The notes beneath the pieces were generated by a model. It searched no databases and was not told where the DNA came from. It saw only the letters and a list, made by a program, of their open reading frames with translations. Source: Hyaloscypha bicolor E (Eukaryota > Ascomycota > Leotiomycetes > Helotiales > Hyaloscyphaceae). Taken from it: a stretch of 64,000 nucleotides of DNA. Both the position numbers and the translations under genes were made by a program. Where the stretch lies: positions 558,001-622,000 of the forward strand of contig NW_020194557.1 of NCBI RefSeq assembly GCF_002865645.1. Direction: 5' to 3'. This document shows, one piece after another, positions 1 through 10,677 of this stretch. Numbering within the stretch: position 1 is the stretch's first letter; each line of letters opens with the position of its first letter.

Positions 1-729
1 TCTATAGAAGCTTATAATTTTATTAGAATTATAAAATACTATTATAGCCTAATCTAATATATCTATCTTATTATTATAACTAAAGTTAATAGAATTAATA
101 AGAATACTATACTTTAAATAGCTTTTAAGGCTATTAATAACTTTATAAGACCTAATAGTATTATTCTAACTCTTTTAGTTTAGAGTACTTTACCTTAAAT
201 AACTAAATATAATATTCTATTATCTATTATATTATAGTAATTAATAGTATTTAAGAAAATAATAATAGAAATTCAGAAACTTTAAGCTAGATATTAAATT
301 ACAAATACTTTAAATACCCGAAATAATTCTAATATTACTAATATCTATAAACTATTTCTAAATTCGAATATTCTTATTTAATATAAAGGAAATACTAGTT
401 AATCTAGTAATTAGAATAAATTATATAAGCTAGTAACTATTAATAGGGAGAACTATATACTAGCTTTATTATATAGTAATACTATTTTCCGTTTAACTTT
501 TATAAAGCCCTTTTATATAAGAGATATTAAGGTTATTACTAATAGCTCCGAATCTAAACCTGTTTCTAAATCTAATAATAAGGCTAAAGATAATACGAGT
601 ATAATTTCTCCTGCTATTCTTGCTATTTTACTAAAGTATAATAGAGAATATTCTTATAAGACCCCGAATATTATAGTATTCCTATAGAATAATAAACTAT
701 ATAAGAATTCCCGTTAAGTTAAAGTTACT

Positions 730-2250
730 AGCCTTTTAGAAAAGAATATATTTGAGGTTATTTTCAGATCTCAGATACTAAAGGAAATATATATCTTTAA
801 TTCCCGGTTTATTAATAAGATTAAGAATAAAAATATAAAAAAAGAGCTTAAGAAATTAAGACTAGTTATCTAAGCTTATAATAATAATAAGAAATATATA
901 ATATTAATATAATTACTTATTATCTAATATATTAGCTAGAGAATTATTCTTAATATTATTACTATAATAATAAATACTACGGAATTATATTTATATAATA
1001 TCTTATAAGCCTATATCTAATTAATAACCTTATTTAATTATAATTTCTATATTAACTTACTTTATAAGCTTACTAAAAAGCTAAATATAAAGAATAATTC
1101 TATTCTAAAAATTATAAAACTATTATATAATATACTAGAGACTAGGAACTACTAGTTTAAGACTTATTATTCCTACTATATTAATAAGCTTTCTATAGAA
1201 TAATTAACTTATAATTCTTATTTCCTCTATAGTAAGTAATTCTTTAGAATTATTAGCCTTTAAACTAATAATACCTTATTTATTAGAACTAATAATTTTA
1301 TAAAGGCAAAGTAACTAAAGCTCTATAAAGCTAAGCTCTTAGCTAAAAAGCGTGAATTTCTTATTTTTAATTATAATCTCAAATTTAATAAAAATATTAT
1401 TTATATAAATATTACTAGAATTATTCTTATATAAGAATACTAGTATAAAAACCTCTAAACTATTTCTATAAAGAATACTACTACTATAAATAATAGAAGT
1501 ACTATTTATTAAAATCTCTCTATTAAAAACTAATATATTACTTAATATACTAGAGAAGTATATATTATATTAGTCTATTAACTAGAAGCTTTATATAACT
1601 TATTAATTACTATTTAAGCTATTAAATTTTTAAAAACTAATATAAAAGTATTTAATAAGTATATTTAATAGTAAATTAAGAATATTACTAGAGAATTAAG
1701 ATTTATAAAGCTAGTAAAGAAGTTCTTATTTTTAATTATTTTTATAAATACTTTATTTATAAATAATAAAGATTTCTTTTCCTAAATTAGATATATTCTA
1801 GTTCTAGTAAATAGAATTAGATATACTAATATTATTTACTAGTTCTTTACTAAATATAAGAGAGTTACTAGAAGTATTCTAGCTTTAGAACTCTATAGTA
1901 TATCTTATAGTTTTAATATAAGTACTTTAGTTAAATCTATAATTAATAAAGTACTAGAAATAGAACTATTACTAGTTATTTATATAAATTCGAAGTCGTT
2001 ATATAAATACCTTATTAAATTAGATACTACTTGAGAGAAATGCCTAATAATTAATATAATATATTTCTATCAGATATATAAATAATAAGAAATTACAGAA
2101 GTTAAATAAATTAAGAAAGAATTAAATCCTGCCGACTTTATAATAAAATTAAAACTATTAAATGCCCTCAAGCGCCTTATTAATATAAATACTATATAGT
2201 TAGATATAAATAAATAGATTAAATATAAATAGAATAGGAAATAGATATAT
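730..2250 (+). pseudogene. copia pol remnant: reverse transcriptase and RNase H
   Basis: This is the copia polyprotein C-terminal half, normally reverse transcriptase plus RNase H copying the element RNA in cytoplasmic particles. The RT part begins with a frame reading LLEKNIFEVIFRSQILK near 735. The RNase H part around 1870-2150 keeps the order VTRSILALELY, then the substrate-strand segment INSKSLYKYL, then NPADFITK, which matches the typical fungal copia C terminus. Many in-frame stops of the CAA/CAG/CGA-to-TAA/TAG/TGA type interrupt it. There is no start codon in the window because gag, protease and integrase lie further left. The homologous minus-strand copy is at about 7720-9150. Confidence 0.85.
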
Positions 2251-2284
2251 AAATAAAAGAATATATATAAAGATTCTCTTAGTA

Positions 2285-2425
2285 TCTAATATCTGGATAT
2301 CCGGTATCTGGGTATCTAGTATCTGAGTATCTAGTACTAGGCCGAATTAGGAAATTAAATATCTGGGTATCTGGTATCTAATATTTAGGTATCTAATATC
2401 TAAGTATCTAGTACTAGGCCGGATT
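2285..2425. repeat. minisatellite in copia 3' non-coding region
   Basis: Units of about 9-10 bases of the form GGTATCTGGGTATCTAGTA are repeated here, separated by two copies of AGTACTAGGCCGGATTA-like sequence. A related but different array (ATACCTGG-type units, complementary strand sense) sits at the other end of the inverted copia element at 13445-13582. This suggests that short tandem arrays are a structural part of the family's non-coding regions. Confidence 0.7.
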
Positions 2426-2432
2426 ATGGAAT

Positions 2433-2879
2433 ATAGACTTATAAGAAAAGAGGTTATATATAAAAGGCTATAGCCTTTAGTATATAACTAAAACCTCAAA
2501 AATAATATAGATATATAAAGTATTTAGGGGATCTAATACTAGGCCGGATTAAGGAACTTATATATAATTAGAGAAAAGTATTATTTTCTGTTTTTCGCGT
2601 TTTTAGAAAGTTTCTAGTATTAATATAGCTATTTCTTTAGGAGTTATATATATAGTTACGGGATACGGGATACGAGATACGGGATATAGTTATATAATCT
2701 CGCGTCTTATTAGTAATTTGACTAGTAAACTAGACCCTTTTAGACTTAGCAGATTTAGGGATTATATATTAATATTATAATACTATAATTCTTATTTCTA
2801 AATAATAACTTTACTAACCTTATATAAATAATACTTCTATACTTATATAATAGTATTATATATTACTAGTAAACTAATA
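2433..2879 (+). repeat. copia 3' LTR
   Basis: This segment matches, inverted, 7133-7606 and in part 14066-14371 and 39803-40012. Its right end TAGTAAACTAATA equals the outer end of the other copies, so the right boundary at 2879 is firm. The left boundary is approximate because of small indels. It contains a run of GGGATAC-like units near 2660-2690 that is also present in the other copies. Confidence 0.75.
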
Positions 2880-3196
2880 ATATATAATTAATTAAATTAT
2901 ATATTATAGTTTTAAAGTTTTTAAAGTTATTTAATAATATAGATCTATAAAGAAAGCCTATAAATAAGGCACTTATAGAAGAATTATTTATTAAGAAAAC
3001 TAAGTTAAAGAGAAAAAAAAGTCTGGAGCTAAGATTCTTTAAATATTTATAGTTCTTTACTTATAGCTCGGCCTAATAGGGCTTAGTATCCTAAATTTCC
3101 TATAGTATAGCTTTTCTTAGCTTCGTTATATATAACTATTATATAACTCTAGAAACCTAAATACTAGATATTAAATACTAGGCTCAGATATTAAAT
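2880..3196. other. unassigned AT-rich sequence between copia LTR and Helitron 1
   Basis: About 320 bases without a recognisable coding frame. It contains short stretches of AAATACTAGATATTAAATACTAGG, resembling the tandem units of the neighbouring copia non-coding DNA. It is probably a remnant of older repeat sequence into which both neighbours inserted. Confidence 0.4.
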
Positions 3197-6100
3197 TCTT
3201 TTTTATATTATTTTATATTTGAACTACCCTAAGTAATTAGCTCTCGGGGCTTCCTAAAAAAAAAATAGGTCACGTGAGGAATACCAGAACCTTCTCTTTT
3301 TAGGGAATCACGTATCGGAATACAATTATATTTAAATCCTTAAAGCTAAGCTTAAGATAATAGAAAGAATACTCGAGTATTTTTCTTTATATTTTAGTAG
3401 TTCTGAAATGCGAGAGGCTTTTATTATAATATTTTAAAGCTCGGGAGAAAATCTAAAACTAGTAATTCTATAGAAAGTACTAAGAAAAAAAACCCTGGCC
3501 TTATATTACTTTCTTCTCTTTTTTCTTTTTATTACTATAGATTCTCTTTACTTTTATACTTTCTATAAGTAGAACCGGTCTGCTTCTGACTTTATTATAG
3601 AGCGGGCTAAGCTATATAAGACTTATTCTTATTATTGAGTTTATATCCTTTCCTTTTCTTAATTTAACTAATTAGTTAATAGGCCCGAAATACTACTAAT
3701 TATATCTAGTAGTATCTTGCCTTATAAGAACTTAATTCTAATATTCTTCCTATTTTCTAGTAATAATAATAATTAATTACAGATATTTCTATAAATAAGC
3801 CAGTCCTATAATACTAGTAACGGATTCGTTAATTATTTATTATAGCCCTAGTTAATATCTTAGAGAACTTTCCTATAGACTTACCTATTATATAGCCTCC
3901 TAGCTTCTTCTTATACTTCTAGCTAGCTCCTATATATATAACTAGTCTATTTACGAGTTATTATATAGCTTATAGAGCCCTTTATTTTAATTATATAAAT
4001 AATTACTTTAAGGCCTATTATAAGAAAAATAATATAATACTTTCTTTAATTCATAAGTCTTTTTTATATCTCTCTTATCTTTTTATAAGTAATAATCCGC
4101 TTTACTCGGCCTTCTAAGCAAATATCCGAATATATAATTATACTTTTACTTTTATATTAATTAAGTATAAGAAGAATATATAAATTAACTTCTCTTATAA
4201 AATCTAGTACTTTTAGATTTATAATAAGCTCTTTTATTTCTAAGGCCTGCTATAGCCTGCTTTATATACTAAACCCTTTTTTATATAGCTTTTCTTTTAT
4301 AATTCGCTTTTTATAACTAATATATAAGCTACTAATTTCTCTTATCTAGATTATATAGTTCTTTTATAGCTTATAAATATACTTATGAATTATAATTCGT
4401 TTATTATAATCTATAAGATAACTTATAAGTATTTTATAAGCTAGCAAACTAATTTCCGGATTTTACTTAACTCGTAAATATACTTAATTCTCGAGTTAAA
4501 TACTAATTATTATTATAAGAACTTCCTAATAAGTAATAAAATTATAGCCCTTATCTCAGATAAGTATATAAATATAAGCTGCTATAATCTAGTATTTATA
4601 ATTTATAAGGCAAGTTATAAATATTCGCAAATATATATAATATATATATTACTTTATTATATCTTGCTTTTTCTATATAATAACCCGGGCTAGTACTATA
4701 GTTTATAGTTATAGAACTATAATAAAACTTATTAATAAATATAGCTCGAGTAATAAGTCTTTTACTAATATTATTTCTATATTCGTCTAGCCTTTTTCTT
4801 ATTCTTTTATACTAGTTACCTCTTTTAGTAATATATTATTAATATATATATTACTTATAAAACTACCTTGCTTAACTAGCTCTGCTTATACTAGTAGAAT
4901 ATTTATATAGATATTTATACGAGACTTATAAATATTCTAATTCATAAAAATATTTATATAAGTAATATTAGTTATTATTTTATATTTTTCTATTAAGCTT
5001 TATAAATAATAATTACTTTATATAATAGCTCTTTTAAAACTTAATAGCTATTATATAGTACTTTAGTAAGCCAAGCTTTTTTATTATTTTTATAACTAAT
5101 TCATACTAGCCTAAGATTATAGATTATTTCTTAAATAAGTAATAAATAAATAATTATCCGGATCTCCTTTATTAGATCTTTATTCTAAAAATAAGAAAGC
5201 TTTTTATAAACCTTAAGAATTTTTTTTTTAAATAATATATAGGCTATATTTATATAATTAAATACTAGAAATATAGCTTTATATATATATATTTGCTTTT
5301 ATTTTTTAGGAGAAATACTATTTTCTTAATTCATAATTTAGTTAATAAGATTATTTATATCGAGCTTCTAGACCTATTATAAAATCCTATAAGTAAACTT
5401 ATAGCTATAATTACTAGCCAGATATCTTATAAGCTATATAGCTTTAATAATAATTTAAAAGCCTTATATATAGTTTATAAAATGCCTATAGTCCCGCTTA
5501 TATATTAGAAAAGGTTTCTTAAGGCATTTGTGGCTATAATAATTATTTATAAGAATAAGTATTTCAAGTACTAGTACTAAAATAATAGCTATATATTTAT
5601 AATTTATAAACTAGGCTTTTTAGATCAGGAAATTATTCGTAATAATTACTAGATTATTTCATATAACTTATATTTTCTCTAGAAGTTCTACTTATATATT
5701 AATATTAAGATTTATATATTTATATAAATAATTAAGTATATTTATAAATATATTTATAATAAAATAAACTATATAATTATTACTATTTCGGGAATAAATA
5801 ATAAGATTATCTAGTATTTCTAGACTCGGTATATAGGCCCTATAGAGGCTTTCTAGTATTTATTTAAATATCTAATATATTAGAAATTCTCTCTAGTTTA
5901 ATATCTTATAATTTACTTCCCTAAATAATATATAGTCTGCTTTATAATTAATCTCTTACTTGAATAAATTACGGACCGGGCCGCAAATACTCGCTTAATC
6001 TTAATAGCTTTTTTTAAATATAATATAATATATAAGAATAGTTACTAGTACCTATATTATAAGTTCCTATAATATTTTATATGAATTACTAAAACCCGGA

Positions 6101-7132
6101 TATAGAAGTACTATAAGTAAAGATATAATATTAGCTATATTTATTACTATAGTCTAGTTTTAGGTAAGTAGTTCTATTTATAGCTTTTACTAATAATTAT
6201 ATATAGTCTATAGTTCTTTAATAAGCTTTACTTAGTTAAAAGCATTTATTATCCTATATATTATATTACCTATAGCTTAATAAAGAATAATTAGAAATAA
6301 TTCTAGTATTTTAATAAGGCTATTTTATTAATAACTAGTTATAGTTTATAGATATTCTTTCTTATAAGTATTTACTAGTAACTAATTATAGATATATAAG
6401 TAATCTAGAACTAATATAAGAAGTATTTCTATAATAACTTGACCCGTAAGCTAGCCTATAATTTATTAATTAACTTCTCGCTATTCTTAGTTAATTCTTA
6501 TTATAATTATAGCTTCTTTTTACTTAGTTTTGGCCTTATAAATCTCTAGTAAATACTTATAAATATTGCCTTACTTGAGAATATCTTTAATTAGATTATA
6601 AGCTATTATATAGTTAATTTATAAGTTAATTATACTTATAAGACATTACTAGTAATTATAATATAAGTTTAGCTAAATATAAACTAGTACTTTTACTTTT
6701 AGATAATTATAGTAATAATTATAAATAATTTATAAACGGCCTATTTCTATTTATAGGGCCCTAGTAAAACTAGTAAAATATTTCTTTATAAGACCCTCTA
6801 TTACTATTACTATAGCCAAGGTAAGATAGTCTTATATATAGTATTAACGAGTATTATAGCTTTCTTTTTCCTAAATAGATATATATTTTACTTCTAATTC
6901 CGGATCTTACTTGAGCTTAATAAGTTATTTATAAGTATAATTACTAAGACAAGCCGGCTCGGAATGCTTTTATAATCTATAGACCTAATTATCTAGAATA
7001 AGATACCTATATAGTATAAGTATTACTTTAAGATAATATATTAGCTAATAGTTAATTTATAGTTAGTTACGGATAATATTTTCTTTAGAGAAATATTTAT
7101 AATTCTCGGAGAAAACTTTACTTAGATCTTAT
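3197..7132 (+). mobile_element. Helitron 1, autonomous-type relic, 3' truncated by copia LTR
   Basis: The element starts at TCTTTTTTATATTA, the same TC-led start as Helitron 2 at 51061; sequence left of it differs between the two copies, which fixes the boundary. The + strand carries a decayed Rep/helicase protein. The Helitron-like N-terminal region is visible around 4080-4400 (ATNFSYLDYIVLLQL). The HUH nuclease region lies at 5240-5310. ARYIGPIEAF-like and ANTRLILIAFFKYN segments follow at 5800-6030, and the PIF1 helicase Walker A at 6755-6780. The right end is lost: at 7133 the sequence switches to a copia LTR while Helitron 2 continues for about 1.2 kb more. All frames are interrupted by RIP-type stops. 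Confidence 0.9.
4080..7130 (+). pseudogene. Helitron RepHel protein relic (HUH endonuclease plus PIF1 helicase)
   Basis: RepHel proteins nick and unwind DNA for rolling-circle transposition. In this copy the HUH region reads YIYIIKY*KYSFIYIYLLLF at about 5246-5310; in the family this is the YTIEYQKRGLPHxHxLLFL segment, so both metal-binding histidines are now tyrosine (CAY to TAY). Downstream, YKNKYFKYRYQNN and FLDQEIIRNNYQIISYNLYFL match the part following the nuclease. The helicase begins with FYLxGPSKTSKIFLYKTLYYYYYSQGK near 6745, a decayed GPGGTGKT loop, and continues LLELNKLF near 6905. The C-terminal helicase motifs are cut off. It is non-functional on this evidence. Confidence 0.88.
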
Positions 7133-7606
7133 TATTAGTTTACTAGTAATATATAGTACTATTATATAGATATGGAAATACTAGTTATATTAGTTAGTAA
7201 AGTTATTATTATTTAGAAATAAGAATTATAGTATTATAGTATTAATATATAATTCCTAAATCTGCTAAGCCTAAAGAAGTCTAGTTTACTAGTCGAGTTA
7301 CTAATAGGACGCAAGGTTATATAATTATGTCTCATATCCCATATCCTATTACTTATATCTTATTACCTATATCTCGTATCCCGTATCCCGTAACTATATA
7401 TATAACTTCTAAAGAAATAACTATACTAATACTAGAAACTCTCTAAAAACGCGAAAAATAGTATCTCTTTCTAATTATATATAAATTCCCTAATTTGGCC
7501 TAGTATTAGATTTTTTCAAATGCTTTATATATTTATATTACTTCTAAGATTTTGGTTATATACTAAAGGCTGCGGCCTTTTATATATAACTTCTCCTCTT
7601 ATAATA
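7133..7606 (-). repeat. copia 3' LTR (minus-strand element)
   Basis: 474 bases bounded by TATTAG (decayed TGTTAG) and ATAATA (decayed ATAACA), that is TG...CA in the element sense with short inverted ends. It is the mirror of the LTR at 2433-2879 and aligns with 14066-14371. It still contains GC-bearing blocks such as TATACTAAAGGCTGCGGCC near 7565. Confidence 0.8.
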
Positions 7607-7719
7607 TCCTCTTATCTTATATATTTATTTCTTGCTCTATTTATACTTAACTTATTTCTTTATATCTAATTATATAGTATTCGTATTAATTAGGTACTTA
7701 AGGGTATTTATTAGCTTCG

Positions 7720-9150
7720 ATTTTATTATGGAATTAGCAGGATTTAATTCTTCCTTAATTTATTTAACTTCTATAATCTCTTATTATTTATATATCTAGT
7801 AGAGATATATTATATTAATTATTAGATGCTTTTCTCGAATAGTTCCTAATTTAATAAGGTATTTATATAATAACTTCGAATTTATATAGATTACTAGTAA
7901 TAGTTCTATTTCTAGTACTTTATTAATTATAGATTTAACTAAAGCGCCTATATTAAAACCATAAGCCATATTATAGAGTTCTAAAGCTAGAATACTTCTA
8001 GTAACTCTCTTGTATTTAGTAAAGAACTAGTAAATAATATTAGTATATCTAGTTCTATTTACTAGAACTAGAATATATCCGATTTATAAGAAGAGATCTC
8101 TATTATTTGCGAATAAAGCATTCGTAAAAACGATTAAATATAAGAACTTCTTTACTAGCTTTACGAATCTCAGTTCTCTAGTAATATTTTCAGTTTACTA
8201 TTAAATATACTTATTAAGTACCTTTATATTAGTTTCCGAGAATTTAATAGCCTAAGTAGTAATTAATAGGTTATATAAAGCTTCTGGTTAATAGACTAAT
8301 ATAATATATACTTTTCTAATATACTAGGTAATATATTAGTTCTTAATAGAGAAATCTTAATAAATAGTACCCCTATTATTTATAATAGTAATATTCTTTA
8401 TAGAAATAGTTTGGAGGTTTTTATATTAGTATTCCTATATAAGAGTAATTCTAGTAATATTTATATAAATAATATCTCTATTAAACTTGAGATTATAATT
8501 AATAGTAAAGTATTTATATTTCTTGGCCAAGAACTTAGCCTCTTAAAGCTTTAGTTACTTTGTTTTTATAAAATTATTATTTCTAATAAATAGGGTATTA
8601 TTAGTTTAAAGGCTAATAATTCCGAAGAATTACTTACTATAGAAGAGGCAAGAGTTATAAATTAATTATTTTATAGAAAGCTTATTAATATAATAGGAAT
8701 AATAAGTCTTAAACTAGTAATTCCCAGCTTCTAGTATATTATATAGTAGTTTTATAACTTTTAAAACCGAATTATTATTTAGATTTAGCTCTTTAGTAAA
8801 CTTGCGAGATAGGTTAATATAAAAATTATAGTTAAATAAGGTTATTAATTAGATATAAGCTTGCGAGATATTATATAAATATAGCTCTATAGTATTTATT
8901 ATTATAGTAATAATACTAAGAATAATTCTCTGGCTAATATATTAAATAATAAGTAATTATATTAATGTTATATATTTCTTACTATTATTATAAGCCTAAA
9001 TAACTAGTCTCGACTTCTTAAACTCTCTTTTTATATTCTTATTTTTAATCTTATTAATAAACCGGAAGTTAAAGATATATATTTTCTTTAGTACCTGAGA
9101 TCTAGAAGTAATCTCAAATATATCTTTTTCTAGAAAGCTAGTAACTTTAA
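7720..9150 (-). pseudogene. copia RT/RNase H remnant (minus strand)
   Basis: This is the reverse complement of 730-2250, with the same order of RT and RNase H segments on the minus strand and independent RIP mutations. For example, the RNase H block lies near 7740-8090, and the RT block with the KxxIFNSRFINKI segment near 9040-9110. Stop codons are dense. Comparison with the first copy could recover ancestral codons because the two copies are mutated at partly different positions. Confidence 0.8.
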
Positions 9151-9847
9151 CTTAATAGAAGTTCTCGTATAGGTTATTATCTTATAGGAATACTATAATA
9201 TCCGGGTTCTTATAAGGGTATTCTCTATTATACTTTAGTAGAATAGCGGGAATAGTAAAAGAGATTATATCTGTATTATTTTTAGCCTTATTATAGAGTT
9301 CGGGAATAGGTTTAGGTTTGGGGCTATTAGTAATAACCTTAATATCTTTTATATAAAAGGGCTTTATAGAGGTTAAGTAAAAGATAGTATTACTATATAA
9401 TAAAGCTAGTATATAGTTCTCTCTATTAATAGCTACTAGCTTATATGGCCTATCCTAATTACTAGGTTAACCGGTATTTTCTTTATATTATATGAGAATA
9501 TCCGAATTTAAAAGAAGTTTATAGATATTAGTAGTACTAGAACTATTTCGGGTATTTAGGGTATTCGTAATCTAATATCTAGTTTAAAGCTTCTGAATTT
9601 CTACTATTACTTTCTTAAGTACTACTAATTACTATAATATAATTAGTAATAGGATATTATATTTAGTTATTCGGAATAAAATACTATAAACCAAGAGAAT
9701 TAGAATAATATTATTAGGTCTAGTAGAATTATTAATAGCCTTAAAAGCTATTTGAAATATAATATTCTTATTAATTCTATTAATTTTGGCTATAATAATA
9801 AGGTAAGTATATTAAATTAGGCTATAGTAATGTTTTATAATTTTAAT

Positions 9848-10669
9848 TAGTGTATCAAAGGATTAATTACGTTAATCAAATTAATCGATTAATTAATTAA
9901 TTAATGTGATTAGATTATGATTAACGTGATTCAGACTTTTTTTGATTAGATTAGATTAATTAATCTTGATTAATCTGATTAATGCTTGATTAATCACGTG
10001 ACACCGGAGTTTCTTGACTTTTTTTACTTTTCTCTTTACTTTTACTTATTAATTATTAAATAACCTTATAACTAATTAATAATATTATAATAAAAAAAAC
10101 TAAATTAAGCTAAGAACTAACTAATTACTCCTTTTCTATAATAATAAACTGATTATCTGTGAGGGGCGTACGTAATGGCGCATGGACGGGTGTCAGATAT
10201 CGTAGATCTAGTTTCCTATTTTGGGTAAAGCTTGCATGAGATCGCATTTCCTAATTAAGTAAAGGACTTCGTACGCTTGGCCAAGCACTAGGGAATATAT
10301 AGGGAGACGCTTCTAGCTTTGGAAAGGGGCATCGATTAGTCTTTTGTTGGAATCAACTCTTGGAAATCAGTTACACTTGCAAGCGTCACTCTAAAGCTTA
10401 CTTACCTTGACTAGGTACTTGTGCATCACCCTGCTATTGTGTGCCTCACAGCTTGGTAAGCTGCGGCCCAGGCCGCCGCTAGGCGGCCGTAGCCCTAATG
10501 CGGCTAGCGCCATCACGTGTCTAGTCACGTGCTCCATTAATCAAATTAATCAATTAATAATCGATTAATCTGATTAGATTATGATTAGAATACGATTAAT
10601 GGTAAATTTCCTTGATTAGATTAGATTAATGCCCATTAATCTAATCTAATCTAATCATTTGACACACTG
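9848..10669. mobile_element. non-autonomous hAT-like element (822 bp) with 8-bp target duplication
   Basis: The ends are inverted: TAGTGTATCAAAGGATTA on the left and the complement of CAGTGTGTCAAATGATTAG on the right. They are flanked by identical 8-bp direct repeats ATTTTAAT at 9840-9847 and 10670-10677. An 8-bp duplication and CAGTG-type ends are diagnostic of hAT transposons. Both subterminal regions are filled with GATTA/TTAAT units in alternating orientation, as expected of transposase-binding subterminal repeats. There is no transposase frame. The core holds a GC-balanced LTR (10158-10450) and GC-rich sequence to about 10530. The hAT transposase relic at 24780-27340 may or may not be related; its own ends could not be matched to these. 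Confidence 0.85.
10158..10450 (+). repeat. largely unmutated LTR of the chromodomain gypsy family, inside the hAT-like element
   Basis: 293 bases bounded by TGTGAGG and CCTCACA. Its reverse complement aligns along its length with both LTRs of the gypsy element at 44025-51016, which are RIP-mutated. For instance TGTGAGGCACACAATAGCAG corresponds to TGTAAGGCATGTAATAGTAG. It keeps abundant CpA and TpG. The five bases on either side (TTATC and GCTTG) do not match, so no target duplication is visible. It may have been captured with the surrounding sequence rather than inserted as a solo LTR by recombination in place. Confidence 0.85.
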
Positions 10670-10677
10670 ATTTTAAT

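Larger units (their letters stand above)
1..2879 (+). mobile_element. Ty1/copia retrotransposon, 3' part (RT, RNase H, 3' LTR), RIP-mutated
   Basis: The left part of this element lies outside the window. On the + strand a heavily stopped frame still reads as copia reverse transcriptase from about 730 to 1480 (for example FNSRFINKIKNK, then LTKKLNIKNNSILK and NNFIKAK). Copia RNase H follows from about 1800 to 2250 (RVTRSILALELYSISYSF, INSKSLYKYLIKLDTT, ELNPADFITKLK). A non-coding stretch with a short tandem repeat (2290-2420) then leads into the 3' LTR, which ends at 2879 in CTAATA, a decayed CTAACA. Most Arg and Gln codons have become TAA, TAG or TGA. The same sequence recurs inverted at 7133-9839, which confirms a dispersed family. 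It cannot encode an active protein. Confidence 0.9.
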
